In this document: piece by piece, positions 25,961 to 34,835 of the stretch
Layout of the letters: every line of letters begins with the position of its first letter
How positions within the stretch are numbered: the first letter of the stretch is position 1
From: Deltaproteobacteria bacterium
GTDB taxonomy: Bacteria > Myxococcota > Myxococcia > Myxococcales > 40CM-4-68-19
DNA length: 36,784 nucleotides
Assembly: GCA_025358085.1 (NCBI GenBank)
Contig: JANYKT010000081.1
Coordinates: forward strand, 1 to 36,784
Reading direction: 5' to 3'
Notes under the pieces: generated by a model
Databases searched by the model: none
Seen by the model: the letters and a program-made list of their open reading frames with translations, nothing else
What the model was told of the DNA's origin: nothing
Translations under genes and position numbers: made by a program

Positions 25961-27547
25961 TCAGAAGCGCACGCCCGCGCCCAGCGCAACCCGCACAGCA
26001 AGGGACGGCACGAGCGAGCTGCCCTGCGTCTGCGAGTCCTCGGTGCGAAAGAGATAGGTCGAAGCGCTTCCTCGCAGATAGGCATAGGCGCGCTGCCCAA
26101 GATCGCGAGTCACTCCCACACCGGGCGAGAGCTGCAGCGCCGACGTGGTGCGGCGGGGCGCCGTACCCGCGGTGCGAAAGTTCTGCACCAGCAGCGCGGC
26201 GCCAAGAGTAAGGCCCAACTCCAACGATACGGGACCCGCATCCCAGACGCGCATTGCCGAGAGCTCCAGGTCGTACTCATCAAGGGTGGTCCGGATACCC
26301 GGATTATCGAAACCGCTGCGGCACCAGCCTAGCCGAGGCGTCAACGTCAGCTGCTGCAATGCAATCGCTAGCCCCGCCGCGGCGCCGCTGCACGCGCCCG
26401 CATCGTCCTTGAGCGAGCTGCGCAGCCGTCCCTCCACTTCCACTGACCCAGCCGCGCGCGCGTCGCCGCGGATACCGCCCTTGCGCACCAGCCGCGCATA
26501 GGCGCTGCGGTCGAGACGCGATTCATCGAGCGCTACGTTTGCCCCGGCAGGCGCGTCCAGCGTTCCTTCCAGCAGCACGTCCGGCCCACGCCCGCGCACG
26601 AAGTAGCGGCCGGCCCGCACGCTCAGCCGGCGGGCGGCGTCGCGCGCGGACACCTCGGCCACCACCGCGCCCTCCTGCGAGCCTTGGAAGAGCAGCCAGG
26701 TCTTGCCCTCGGGCAGCTTGACCCAGGCGCGGTTCGGGGCCTTCGCCTCGAGATTTGCCAGGACCAGGTCGCCCTGACCACGCACCTCATATTGAAAGGT
26801 CGGATGCTGCGTGCCCGCGAATGTCCGGCTGGAAGCGCGCAGCGTGGTTGAATAGGCATACCGATAGGCCTCGTCGAGCGTGACGCGGCCGTCGCCATTC
26901 TCGTCGGCCGCGCCGAGCAGCCCCGACAAGAGTGCATGAGTAAAGAAGCTGCCTTTGATATCTTCGGATTCCTGGCTGTCCTCGGAAGCTGAACTGGAAG
27001 TGAGGAAGACAGCGCCCTCGCCGGAGAGGCGTTCGCCAAGGCGGAGTTCGAAGGGCGGAATCGGAGCGCCGCCCTTGACACGGGTCAACGCGCCGGACCG
27101 GCAGGCGTCGAGGATGAGCAGCCGGAAAGTCGCCGCCGAGCCGCGCACCAGCTGCTCCAACTCGGAGAGTTCGAGTTGCGTAGCGCCTAAATGAAGCGCC
27201 TCCGCGTCGGCATGGCCCGAGTAATAGACAATCAGCACCGTCTGCCGGCCGGCGAGCCGCACGCGCTCGTTCACCGCGATCAAGGTGCGCCGCACGGTGG
27301 TCGCGTCCTGGCCGCGCAGCATCACCAGATTCTCCGGGCGCACGCCGCCGACTTCCAGCAGCACCGACGAAACGCGCGCGGCGTCGGTCTCGGCGAAGCT
27401 GAGCGCGCCATCGGGCGGCTGGCCCAGGTCGTTGCCCACCACCACGGCGAAGCGCTCCACCTGCGCCGTTGCAGGCGCGGGCAGGCCCAGGGCCGCGGCC
27501 GCTGCGATACTGACGACGAGCCGATTGAACGAGAAGTTCGCGATCAA
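25961..27547 (-). CDS. secreted caspase-family (C14) peptidase with EF-hand-like loop and C-terminal barrel-like region
   Basis: A 528-residue protein. The signal peptide (RLVVSIAAAAALGLPAPATA) is followed by RFAVVVGNDLG, the first strand of the caspase/metacaspase fold. The catalytic dyad is His 112 in VYYSGHADAEAL and Cys 149 in LLILDACRSGAL. DENGDGRVTLDEAY (215-228) is a standard EF-hand calcium loop. Residues from about 350 to the end form amphipathic strands (VSLELGLTLGAALLVQNF, RAYAYLRGSASTYLF) ending in VALGAGVRF, with a terminal Phe as in outer-membrane barrels. The start is uncertain: TTG 27547 overlaps the upstream stop as TTGA and gives a clean signal, while GTG 27565 has AGGTGA before it. 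It is last in an ECF sigma operon. The substrate is unknown. Confidence 0.82.
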   Translation of the reverse strand: MIANFSFNRLVVSIAAAAALGLPAPATAQVERFAVVVGNDLGQPPDGALSFAETDAARVSSVLLEVGGVRPENLVMLRGQDATTVRRTLIAVNERVRLAGRQTVLIVYYSGHADAEALHLGATQLELSELEQLVRGSAATFRLLILDACRSGALTRVKGGAPIPPFELRLGERLSGEGAVFLTSSSASEDSQESEDIKGSFFTHALLSGLLGAADENGDGRVTLDEAYRYAYSTTLRASSRTFAGTQHPTFQYEVRGQGDLVLANLEAKAPNRAWVKLPEGKTWLLFQGSQEGAVVAEVSARDAARRLSVRAGRYFVRGRGPDVLLEGTLDAPAGANVALDESRLDRSAYARLVRKGGIRGDARAAGSVEVEGRLRSSLKDDAGACSGAAAGLAIALQQLTLTPRLGWCRSGFDNPGIRTTLDEYDLELSAMRVWDAGPVSLELGLTLGAALLVQNFRTAGTAPRRTTSALQLSPGVGVTRDLGQRAYAYLRGSASTYLFRTEDSQTQGSSLVPSLAVRVALGAGVRF

Positions 27548-28254
27548 TGCTTGATGAAACTCCACCGCGTCACCTGACAGCCTTCGGGGAACCTGTCGAG
27601 TCCGCGTTCCAGGCCTTGGCGCAGCGGAGCAAGCTCGACTGGCGATGAGCAGAACAGTCCGATCAAGCGCTCCTCGCCCACCGTCGCATCGAGCCGCGTG
27701 GAGAGCGGCAAGGCCACGTCCTGCCCGGCCGAAAGCAGCGCAGCGCGCGCGGTGAGCGGGAAATAGATGGAGCCGCTTCCTTTTGAGTCGACGCTGAGCA
27801 CCGCGACATAGGCAGCGCGCGGCATGGAGACGGCAAACCGGACAGCGTCGCCCGCGGCCACTGTCTCGCCCGGTCCGGCCCGCCGCACTTCGCCGTCGTG
27901 TTGGACATACATGATGATTGAACTCGCAGATCCCTTGATTCGCTCGGCTGGACGCGCGACCAGCAATAGTGAAGCTGCCGCGGCTAAAGCAGCACCGCCA
28001 GCAACTGCCCAGCGCAGCTTGCGGCGCGGCGGAAAGGCGGCCGGAGTCAGCGCTTGTGTCGTCAACAATCGAAGCGCTGGAAGCTCTTCGGCGAATGACA
28101 ATTCCTGCAAGGCCGCGGCGCACGCGGCGCACCCGGCGAGGTGAGCGCGCACCTCTTCCGCATCTGGCCCGGAGAGTTCACCCAAACGGAAGCGATCGAG
28201 TTGCAGCGCCGAGAGACAGCCGCGCCAGGCCAGTGAAGCAAGAGAGTGACTCAT
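27544..28254 (-). CDS. zinc-finger anti-sigma factor with DUF4384-like C-terminal domain
   Basis: A 236-residue single-pass membrane protein. The cytoplasmic N terminus has H38-L-A-G-C42-A-A-C45, the HX3CX2C zinc site of ZAS-type anti-sigma factors. A membrane helix follows at 82-100 (RWAVAGGAALAAAASLLLVA). The outer part (VQHDGEVRRAGPGETVAAGD, then AVRFAVSMPRAAYVAVLSVD) looks like a DUF4384 domain, which often accompanies bacterial caspases. It would hold the sigma factor encoded just upstream until an envelope signal arrives. ATG 28254 overlaps the sigma stop as ATGA, and its own stop overlaps the possible TTG start of the caspase gene. Confidence 0.8.
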   Translation of the reverse strand: MSHSLASLAWRGCLSALQLDRFRLGELSGPDAEEVRAHLAGCAACAAALQELSFAEELPALRLLTTQALTPAAFPPRRKLRWAVAGGAALAAAASLLLVARPAERIKGSASSIIMYVQHDGEVRRAGPGETVAAGDAVRFAVSMPRAAYVAVLSVDSKGSGSIYFPLTARAALLSAGQDVALPLSTRLDATVGEERLIGLFCSSPVELAPLRQGLERGLDRFPEGCQVTRWSFIKH

Positions 28255-28718
28255 GCGCTCAGCTCCATTCGCTGGAGCGCCTGCTGTGCGCGCTCGAGCA
28301 GGTAACCCACCTTGCGGCGGGAGCAGCCGAGAACCTCAGCCACCTCCGTCAAGGTCATGCCATCGAGGTGGTGATAGACGACCGCCGCGGCGACTTGCGG
28401 CTCCATTCGAGTGAGCAGGGCTCGCACCTCCGACAGCGCCTCGGCCCGCGGGCTCGCCGGGAGCGGCGCGGGCCGTTGCTCGAGCAGCCGCGCGGAGGTG
28501 CGCCGATTGCGAAGCTGATTCAAACAGTAATGCGTCGTCGATTGATACAACCACGAGACCATCGACGGTGCGCTGCGAACGCCGGCCGGCGAGTGCAGCA
28601 GCTGCGCAAAGACTTCCTGCAGCGCTTCCTGCGCGTCGTGCTCATTGCCGAGCAGTGTGCGCGCGCGACGCAACACGACAGTCCCGTGAGTCTTATAGAG
28701 AGACTCGACATCAATCAC
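28251..28718 (-). CDS. ECF-type RNA polymerase sigma factor
   Basis: A 155-residue sigma-70-like factor with only regions 2 and 4. Region 2 is VLRRARTLLGNEHDAQEALQ, EVFAQLL and SWLYQSTTHYCLNQLRNRR. Region 4 is LTRMEPQVAAAVVYHHLDGM with LTEVAEVLGCSRRKVGYLLE, a helix-turn-helix for the -35 element. It starts with GTG 28718, overlapping the stop of the lipoprotein gene in GTGA, and ends in ATGA shared with its anti-sigma factor. It probably directs transcription of its own operon, including the caspase. That regulation is inferred from operon layout and a candidate promoter at 29480-29502. Confidence 0.92.
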   Translation of the reverse strand: MIDVESLYKTHGTVVLRRARTLLGNEHDAQEALQEVFAQLLHSPAGVRSAPSMVSWLYQSTTHYCLNQLRNRRTSARLLEQRPAPLPASPRAEALSEVRALLTRMEPQVAAAVVYHHLDGMTLTEVAEVLGCSRRKVGYLLERAQQALQRMELSA

Positions 28719-29413
28719 GGGCAGCTGCCCCCGGCCGGCCCCAGGCCGACGCTCCCAAGGTCGAGCACCAGCCGTTCTCCGGGCGGAGCGAGCGAGAGTT
28801 GATACGGCGCCAGACAGAAGGTCCGCGCCGCGGCCGGGTCAGCCACACCGCGCTGGCCGAGGTCTTTCACGCAGGCGTCGATCTGATCCGCGGTCTTGCA
28901 CTTTGGATTTACCGCCGCTACCCGCATCAAATGGAATCCAGCGGGCAGCGGAAGGCCAAGCCACCACTCCATCAGCGAGCCTTTCGCCACGTCGGAAGCC
29001 AGATAGACAATCCAATGATTGGCATCCACGCCATATCCCAGGCTGCCGGGGGAGGCGGCAGGACCGAGGTCGGTGGCCGCGATCCCCGCGGGCACGGCAG
29101 CGGCGTTGGCCCGCGCGAAGATCGCCTCGCCCGGCTGCAGCGAGCGCCGCGCCGCAAAAGGTGGCGGTTGATAGAGGTGGAGGGTAAAGGTGGCGGGAAA
29201 ACCAGCCTGCACCTTGGCCCGCGTGGCGAGGTCCTGATCATCGATGGAAGGCGGCGGACCGCGCTGCCACAGCATCGCCGCCTCGAGCGGAGGGAGCGGG
29301 TGCGAGCTTACCGCCTCCCCTTGCAACGTCACCAGCGGCTCGCCCAGATAGCCCGAGTCCGCCTGTGGGTCGCAGGCAGCGAGAACCAGCAGCAGGGCGG
29401 CGGCGCGTTTCAT
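28715..29413 (-). CDS. lipoprotein of unknown function heading the ECF/caspase operon
   Basis: A 232-residue lipoprotein with signal MKRAAALLLVLAAC, lipid Cys 14. Position +2 is Asp, which in E. coli keeps lipoproteins in the inner membrane; whether that rule holds in this organism is unknown. The body is Ala/Pro-rich with possible strands (ATFTLHLYQPPPF, NHWIVYLASDVAKGSLMEWW, GFHLMRVAAVNPKC) and paired Cys near the end. No family is recognised. ATG 29413 is preceded by GGAGGGAGC. The stop overlaps the sigma-factor start in GTGA, so it is co-expressed with sigma, anti-sigma and caspase. It could be a sensor or target partner; this is not shown by sequence. Confidence 0.75.
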   Translation of the reverse strand: MKRAAALLLVLAACDPQADSGYLGEPLVTLQGEAVSSHPLPPLEAAMLWQRGPPPSIDDQDLATRAKVQAGFPATFTLHLYQPPPFAARRSLQPGEAIFARANAAAVPAGIAATDLGPAASPGSLGYGVDANHWIVYLASDVAKGSLMEWWLGLPLPAGFHLMRVAAVNPKCKTADQIDACVKDLGQRGVADPAAARTFCLAPYQLSLAPPGERLVLDLGSVGLGPAGGSCP

Positions 29414-29479
29414 TGAACAGCTCCCTCCAGGGCTTAGGACCGCGGCTGCCCGGTTCGTGGCAAAAGGAAATCGCTTTGC

Positions 29480-29502
29480 ACGTTGCGAAGGCCTCGCGTT
29501 CC
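29480..29502 (-). promoter_or_regulatory. candidate ECF promoter of the lipoprotein/sigma/anti-sigma/caspase operon
   Basis: On the minus strand GGAAC (29502-29498) and CGT (29482-29480) are separated by 15 bases, the layout of many ECF promoters (GGAAC -35, CGT-type -10). They are about 70 bases upstream of the lipoprotein start codon. The spacer holds a near-palindrome, GCGAGGCCTTCGC. The match is short and could be chance. Confidence 0.35.
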
Positions 29503-29536
29503 TTCCCATTCGATGATCATCACACAGGAGCCATCG

Positions 29537-31600
29537 ATGCCGCGTTCCCTCCTCATCCTGCTCGCACTCTTGGCTTGCGCGAAGCAGAAGGCCGCCCATC
29601 CCGCAGGCGAGGTCCCCGCGCCGGTGCAAAAGAGCGTCGCGCTGCAGCGCGCGGCGAGCTGCCAGGACCTGACGCAAAATGTCCAGGATGCGGCGGTGCG
29701 CCAGATGCGCCTGCAGCTCGAGGACCAGAAGAGCAACAACGACTGGGGCGGACCGATGTACGCCGGCGGCGGGGCGACGCCCAGTGCCGCGGGCGCGCCG
29801 TCCAGCTACAGCACCACCAATACGCAGGTGGCGGGCGTGGACGAGGCCGACTTCGTCAAGAACGACGGGACGCGCATCTTCGTCCTCTCAGGCACGCGCC
29901 TCTTCACCGCCAAGAGCTGGCCGCCCGCGGACCTGGCCGTCGCCGGAAAGCTGGATCTGGAAGGCTGGCCCGGCTCCATGTTTCTCGATCAAAACCAGGT
30001 GGCCGTGATCTCCAGCATCTGGGCCCAGCCGACGGGAGGGGGATCGTTTTCGCCAAACGGCGGCGGCGTCTGCGGGTTCGGCGCCATGTGCGGCTGGGGC
30101 TCGACGACGACCAAGATCACCGTGGTGGACGTCAGCGACCTGAGCAATCCCAAGGTCACTTCCGAGGTCTATCTGCCCGGTTCGCCGCAGGGGGCGCGGC
30201 GCGTCGGCAGCTCGGTACGCCTGGTCCTCAGCGACAACGTGCGTTGGCCGGATCAATTGAGGTGGTGGCCTGATTATGACCCGGCTGTCTACCAGGACAA
30301 GGCCAAGCTCGCGCAGGCGATTGACACGCTCGAGAACACGAATGAGGCGCTCATCCGCGCGACGCCGCTGTCGCAGTGGTTTCCCGACGGAAAGCGCAAG
30401 CTTCCTGACGGCACCGTTCTGGAACTCGGTTACCAGTGCAGCGACTTCTATGTGGCCAACTCGCCTGAGCGGCTGGGGCTCGTCACCATCGCGACCCTCG
30501 ACCTTTCGCATCTGGACCGGGGCGTCGGGCGCAGCAGCATCGTTGGAGAAGCGGGCGTGCTCTACGCAACTCAAGCTCATCTTTATGTCGCGAGCCGGCA
30601 TTGGTGGTGGTGGGCAAGCGAGGGCCAGCGCGATTGGACTTATGTGCACGAGTTCGATCTATCGAGTCCCGATCGCGCTGGATATCTCGGGTCGGGTGGC
30701 GTTGAAGGCACGGTCGGCGACTCCTTCGCGATGGACGAAAAGAAGGGCTTCCTCCGCATCGCCACCAGCACTTCGACCTGGACGCGCGATCCGAAGGGCG
30801 GTTTCCACGGAGACGCAGGCAGCAGGCTGGCCGTGCTCGCTCCCGCCGCGGGCGGCGTGCTCGAATTGGTGGGCGAACTCCCGGAGCTGGTCAAAGGCGA
30901 GCGGCTGACGGCAATGCGGTTTCTGGGCGACCGGGGTTTCGCGGTGACTTTCCGCAACGTCGATCCACTCGCGACGCTGGATCTTTCGGACCCCACCCAC
31001 CCGCGCAAGGTGGCCGAGCTGACCTTGCCGGGCTTCTCCACTTTTCTGCAGCCGATTGATTCAACTCACCTGCTCGCCATCGGTGAGGATGTGCCGCTCG
31101 ACACCGCGGGGCATCCGGACTGGAGCAAGCGGGTCGTCTCGCTCTCGCTCTTCGATATCGGCGATCTGGCCCAGCCCCGGCGGACGGCGCAGTCCTTGAT
31201 TGGGACTTCGTCAGCGTACAGCGAGGCTCTCTGGGACCACCACGCATTCAATTGGTATCGCCCCGACCCGGCCAAACCGGGCCTGCTCGCGATCCCTTTC
31301 AGCGACTGGAAGAACACGACGCCCTGGTATGACGGGTTCATCAGCGATGTGCGCGTGTACTCAGTCGATCCGGCGGGGTCCATTGCCGCCGTGGGCGCGC
31401 TCGGTATGAATGAACTCTATATCCAGCAGGGCAGCGGGGACTGGAGCTGGTTCTATCGCCCCTGGGTGCGGCGCAGCGTGATGGCGACAGACCAGCAAGG
31501 GAGCACCTTTGTCTATGCGGTCTCTGACGCGGGTCTACGGGCAGCGGCGCTTGATCATCTGGACACGCCGCTGGCCACGGCGCTCTTTCCGCGGCAGTAA
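29537..31600 (+). CDS. lipoprotein with C-terminal beta-propeller domain
   Basis: A 687-residue lipoprotein: MPRSLLILLALLAC with lipid Cys 14, and AGGAG (29526-29530) six bases before ATG 29537. After a linker the sequence reads TNTQVAGVDEADFVKNDGTR, the hallmark opening of secreted beta-propeller proteins (COG4880 type). Repeated strands such as TKITVVDVSDLSNPKVTSEV, LATLDLSDPTHPRKVAELTL and VVSLSLFDIGDLAQPRRTAQ are propeller blades. The family is found in bacteria and archaea, is likely surface- or periplasm-located, and has no known reaction. It diverges from the caspase operon across 123 bases, so the two may share regulation. Confidence 0.85.
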   Translation: MPRSLLILLALLACAKQKAAHPAGEVPAPVQKSVALQRAASCQDLTQNVQDAAVRQMRLQLEDQKSNNDWGGPMYAGGGATPSAAGAPSSYSTTNTQVAGVDEADFVKNDGTRIFVLSGTRLFTAKSWPPADLAVAGKLDLEGWPGSMFLDQNQVAVISSIWAQPTGGGSFSPNGGGVCGFGAMCGWGSTTTKITVVDVSDLSNPKVTSEVYLPGSPQGARRVGSSVRLVLSDNVRWPDQLRWWPDYDPAVYQDKAKLAQAIDTLENTNEALIRATPLSQWFPDGKRKLPDGTVLELGYQCSDFYVANSPERLGLVTIATLDLSHLDRGVGRSSIVGEAGVLYATQAHLYVASRHWWWWASEGQRDWTYVHEFDLSSPDRAGYLGSGGVEGTVGDSFAMDEKKGFLRIATSTSTWTRDPKGGFHGDAGSRLAVLAPAAGGVLELVGELPELVKGERLTAMRFLGDRGFAVTFRNVDPLATLDLSDPTHPRKVAELTLPGFSTFLQPIDSTHLLAIGEDVPLDTAGHPDWSKRVVSLSLFDIGDLAQPRRTAQSLIGTSSAYSEALWDHHAFNWYRPDPAKPGLLAIPFSDWKNTTPWYDGFISDVRVYSVDPAGSIAAVGALGMNELYIQQGSGDWSWFYRPWVRRSVMATDQQGSTFVYAVSDAGLRAAALDHLDTPLATALFPRQ

Positions 31601-31612
31601 AGGCTTTGGGGA

Positions 31613-31631
31613 CGGCGCCGCTACGGCGCTG
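31613..31631. terminator. hairpin between convergent genes
   Basis: GCGCCG (31615-31620) and CGGCGC (31624-31629) form a 6-bp GC stem, extended by a G-T and a C-G pair. The three-base loop CTA is the rlmF stop codon on the minus strand. It sits 14 bases past the propeller gene stop. There is no T-run, so termination is only a possibility. Confidence 0.3.
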
Positions 31632-32652
31632 CCTGCCACCGCCTGGCCCGCCATTCGTCCTGACCTTTTTTATCGAGAAAGGTCCAGGCGACGATGCGGC
31701 TGGTCTTCTGGCCCTGCTTCAACTCAAAGGTCCGGCTCTCCAGCACGCGCGCCTTCTTCAGCGCGGCTTGAATGCCCGGCAGATTGGCACTCTTCGAGAC
31801 CAGCGAAGTGAACCAGAAGCAGCGCGTGGGCTCGCGCGCGCTCTCGTCGATCAGCTTGCGGACAAAGAGGCTCTCCCCTCCCGGAGTCCAGAGCTCCGCG
31901 CCTTGCCCGCCGAAATTCAAAGTCGGGCGCGTCCCCTTGCCGAGGTTCTTCCACTTGCGCCGCGTGCCTTCAGCCGCGGCCCCGGGCGAATCGTGAAAGG
32001 GCGGATTGCACAGCGAGATATCAAATGCTTCTGCAGGCCGCAGAACGCCGCCCAGCATGCGCGCGGGCGCGGTCTGCAGCCGCAGCTCAATCACGCTTTG
32101 CAAGCCGGGGTTCGACTGGACGATTCGAGTGGCTGAGGCGATGGCAACGGGATCGATGTCGGTGCCGAGAAAGCTCCAGCCATACTCGTGCGTGCCAATC
32201 AAAGGATAGACGCAGTTGGCGCCGACGCCGATATCGAGCGCACGGATGGCGGCCCCGCGCGGAATCACTCCGCCATTCGATGACGCCAGCAAGTCGGCCA
32301 GTGAATGGATGGTATCCGCCCGTCCCGGGACGGAAGGACAGAGGTATCCCGCGGGAATGTCCCAGGCCGCGACGCCGTAGAACTCCTCGAGCAGCGCCGT
32401 ATTCAGTGCCTTGACCGCGGCCGGATCGGAAAAATCGATCGTCGCGTTGCCCCATTGATTGATCGCCACGAACCGCGCCAGGCCGGGGCTGCTCGCGGTG
32501 AGTCGCTTGAACTCGAGGCCTCCGCGATGGCGATTGCGTGGGTGCAGGCTCTCCTGCTTCCGGTCGTGGCCCGCGCCGGGCGGGCCTGATTCTCCCCTGC
32601 TTCCAGACGGGCGATGAGTTCGCGCCTCCGGTCTCGGTCCACGGCCGCTCAC
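31621..32652 (-). CDS. rlmF: 23S rRNA (adenine(1618)-N(6))-methyltransferase
   Basis: A 343-residue SAM-dependent methyltransferase of the RlmF/YbiN family, which modifies A1618 of 23S rRNA. Diagnostic segments are [13 protein letters not shown] (36-48), [35 protein letters not shown], the SAM motif [13 protein letters not shown] (138-150) and the N6-adenine motif NPPF (216-219). About 35 extra N-terminal residues precede the family core. The start is GTG 32652 because no better start lies closer to the core. It begins 30 bases after the JmjC-like gene and may be the last gene of that minus-strand transcript. Confidence 0.92.
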   Translation of the reverse strand: MSGRGPRPEARTHRPSGSRGESGPPGAGHDRKQESLHPRNRHRGGLEFKRLTASSPGLARFVAINQWGNATIDFSDPAAVKALNTALLEEFYGVAAWDIPAGYLCPSVPGRADTIHSLADLLASSNGGVIPRGAAIRALDIGVGANCVYPLIGTHEYGWSFLGTDIDPVAIASATRIVQSNPGLQSVIELRLQTAPARMLGGVLRPAEAFDISLCNPPFHDSPGAAAEGTRRKWKNLGKGTRPTLNFGGQGAELWTPGGESLFVRKLIDESAREPTRCFWFTSLVSKSANLPGIQAALKKARVLESRTFELKQGQKTSRIVAWTFLDKKGQDEWRARRWQAAP

Positions 32653-32682
32653 CGCAAAACCCTATCACGGGGTCCTCGGTCG

Positions 32683-33543
32683 CTACTTGCCGACTCCAAG
32701 CAGGCCCCGGAGCCTGGCGAGCGCCGCGAACGCCGCGTGCTTGGTGCTGTCGAGCAGCACCGATTCCCCGGGCGGCGTCGGCGTAAGGCCAAGTTTGCGC
32801 AGCTTCGCATTGGCCTTGAAGAGCACGGCGCGGCGCTCCGAGTCTTCGCTGCGAAATGTAATGCTGAAAGAGATCGATACCTCGGGCCCGTTCTTCACCC
32901 AGTGTGGGACAGCCACCGGGAAGTGGAGGCCTTGCCCCGGCGACAGGCCCGCGCTCCAGGCCGTGGTCTGGAAGACATCGCGCCAGGGCAGGTTGCGGTC
33001 CACGAAGGCGGAATAGAAAGTCTCGAGCTCTTTTTCGGCGAGCACGAAGCGATCGTCCCGGTCCCACATGCTGACGGTCTTGCTGCCGCGCACCTGCAGG
33101 AGAAAGTTATGCTCGGGATCGAGATGGAACGGCGTAGTCGCGCCGGGGGAGGAAAGAAAGATGAAGCCCTCGCGCCGCAGCATCTTCGGCACCAGCGGAC
33201 CGCCCTGCCGGGCAATCTCATCGAGGCAGCGGTCGAGCAGCGCGCCGTAAGCCGGATCCTGCTCGACGCGCTTGAGCACCATCCACGAGCCGCACTCGGA
33301 GATGCGACGCACCGTCTCCTCGGCCGAGAGGCCAGTCCGCGGCGTCTCGCCGGGGCGCATTCCTATGGACAGGTTGCCGGCGTTGTACTCGACGAACGGT
33401 GAAGGCAGCGTGCGCGCCAACTCCATCAGCCGCGGAAGCTCGAAGAGTGGATGCGATCCGAGCGTATGCCGGACGTGGAAAGGCTTGCGGTCGAAGTACG
33501 CCGCGAAGGTTTCGGGATCGACCTGCAGGATGGGCTCGGTCAT
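32683..33543 (-). CDS. JmjC-like Fe(II)/2-oxoglutarate oxygenase
   Basis: A 286-residue cupin-like protein. GATTPFHLDPEHNFLLQVRG gives H140 and D142, and VAVPHWVKNG gives H214: the HxD...H iron triad of JmjC hydroxylases. VRGSKTVSMWDRDD after the first ligands is also typical. Relatives hydroxylate proteins or small molecules; the substrate here is unknown. ATG 33543 overlaps the TGA of the upstream acetyltransferase gene as ATGA, so the two are coupled. The following gene is the rRNA methyltransferase rlmF. Ribosomal-protein hydroxylases are known among JmjC proteins, but this link is only suggestive. Confidence 0.82.
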   Translation of the reverse strand: MTEPILQVDPETFAAYFDRKPFHVRHTLGSHPLFELPRLMELARTLPSPFVEYNAGNLSIGMRPGETPRTGLSAEETVRRISECGSWMVLKRVEQDPAYGALLDRCLDEIARQGGPLVPKMLRREGFIFLSSPGATTPFHLDPEHNFLLQVRGSKTVSMWDRDDRFVLAEKELETFYSAFVDRNLPWRDVFQTTAWSAGLSPGQGLHFPVAVPHWVKNGPEVSISFSITFRSEDSERRAVLFKANAKLRKLGLTPTPPGESVLLDSTKHAAFAALARLRGLLGVGK

Positions 33544-34814
33544 GAAAAGCGCTTCCGGAGGCGCGAGAGCTGCGCGCGGCACAATTGCAGGAGGGGAACG
33601 AGCGCCACGGCGAGCCCACCTCTCGCGCTGCCGGTGGAGAAGAACAAAGTCTGCATCTCGCGCCGGTCGGGCCAGAGGTGATTGATCATGAAGCGATTCG
33701 GCGCGGCGCAGGAGTCCATCCAGAGGAGGTCCGGGGCTTCGTGCACGCGGCGCACGTTGTCGAGCTCGAGTTGAACCCCGGGAGAGAAGCGCGCGAAGGA
33801 CTCGTCGAAAGCGATCTTGAAGGCAAATGCGCCAGTGCCGCCGAGCAGGTTCATCTTGATGGCAATCGGCTTGCCATCGAGCCGCAGAGCCATCATCTGC
33901 AGGCGACCGCGCCCGGCGGCCAGAAGCGCCATCTCGTCGATGAAGGATTGATCGCCGCCGGGAGAAGAGGAGGCCACGCCGTCGCGGCCCTTCCAGCCGC
34001 ACGCCTCGAGCTCGTGGAAGGAGGCGAGCCACAGACGCGGATCGTCGCCGGGCTGCAGCTCCACGGTTTCAAGCTGGCCTAGCTCTCCCAGCCGCGCGCG
34101 CTGGCGGCGCAGCTCCTTGCGCCGCTTGCCAGGAAGTGCGCGCTCGAGGAATGCCTCGGCGGTCGGTGCCCGCCGCAGCACCGCGCGCGTGTAAGCGCCG
34201 GTCACCACCGAAGGCCAGCTCCTGCGCAAGAGCTCGTCCACGAGCAGCAGACGGAACTCGCCATCGCCGGGCACGTTTTCGAGCCGGACCATTGGCGTGC
34301 GGCTCGGGATCCAATCAAGAAACCTGGTCAACGCCGGCCGGGCGCTTCCGCGGCGCAAGAGCGGTGTCGTCAAATAGCAGTACCGGTGCCGCCACAGCTC
34401 CGCGCGCCCGCGGTGGAAATGGATCGGGAAGAGACCGCAGAGCTGCCGCTTGCCTTTCGCACGGCTGGGGTGCGGCCCGAACACGAGCGCCACCTCCAGC
34501 TCTCCTTTTCCTGCGAACGCGCGCAGCGCCGGGAGAAGCATCCACGGCTCGTAAAACGCGTTGGGCTCGACCGCGGCGGCGGCGAGCTCCGTCCACTCGG
34601 CATCAAGTTCCGCGAGCTGGGACCAGTCGCTGATCGTTTCAATCCACAGCTCGCTCGCCTCATCGCGCGGGCGGGCCTGACCGCTCAAGTCCAATCCCGG
34701 CACGGGCGCGTCGACGAGGATCAACGCCTCATCGGAGAACGCCTTTGGTCGCGGAGCCCGCTCGGGCGGCGGCGGCGGCAAAAACTGCTCGGGGGTACGG
34801 GACTCGATGGCCAT
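33540..34814 (-). CDS. BioF2-like/CelD-type GNAT acyltransferase
   Basis: A 424-residue protein of the Acetyltransf_6 (CelD/BcsL-like, FemAB-related) group. Key segments are WIETISDWSQLAELDAEWTE at the start of the fold, NAFYEPWMLLPAL, LPGKRRKELRRQRARLGELG, FHELEACGWKGRDG and LDGKPIAIKMNLLGGTGAFA, which is the typical second GNAT half. Such proteins transfer acyl or aminoacyl groups and commonly sit in exopolysaccharide or cell-envelope clusters. ATG 34814 is preceded by GGGAGA. It lies 22 bases after the glycosyltransferase gene and shares ATGA with the JmjC-like gene. The first 40 residues are a Pro/Arg-rich extension. Confidence 0.82.
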   Translation of the reverse strand: MAIESRTPEQFLPPPPPERAPRPKAFSDEALILVDAPVPGLDLSGQARPRDEASELWIETISDWSQLAELDAEWTELAAAAVEPNAFYEPWMLLPALRAFAGKGELEVALVFGPHPSRAKGKRQLCGLFPIHFHRGRAELWRHRYCYLTTPLLRRGSARPALTRFLDWIPSRTPMVRLENVPGDGEFRLLLVDELLRRSWPSVVTGAYTRAVLRRAPTAEAFLERALPGKRRKELRRQRARLGELGQLETVELQPGDDPRLWLASFHELEACGWKGRDGVASSSPGGDQSFIDEMALLAAGRGRLQMMALRLDGKPIAIKMNLLGGTGAFAFKIAFDESFARFSPGVQLELDNVRRVHEAPDLLWMDSCAAPNRFMINHLWPDRREMQTLFFSTGSARGGLAVALVPLLQLCRAQLSRLRKRFS

Positions 34815-34835
34815 TCTATCTCCCGGCTTTCAAAG

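Noticed and set aside
25961-28132. A longer version of the caspase gene starting at 28132
   Set aside because: The extra 195 codons lie over the anti-sigma gene in another frame and are Arg-rich without motifs. The signal peptide only appears near 27547.
32325-32338. Another CCCGGGA-centred palindrome (CCGTCCCGGGACGG)
   Set aside because: It lies inside rlmF coding sequence and differs from the HNH-linked palindrome outside the GTCCCGGGAC centre, so it is likely chance.
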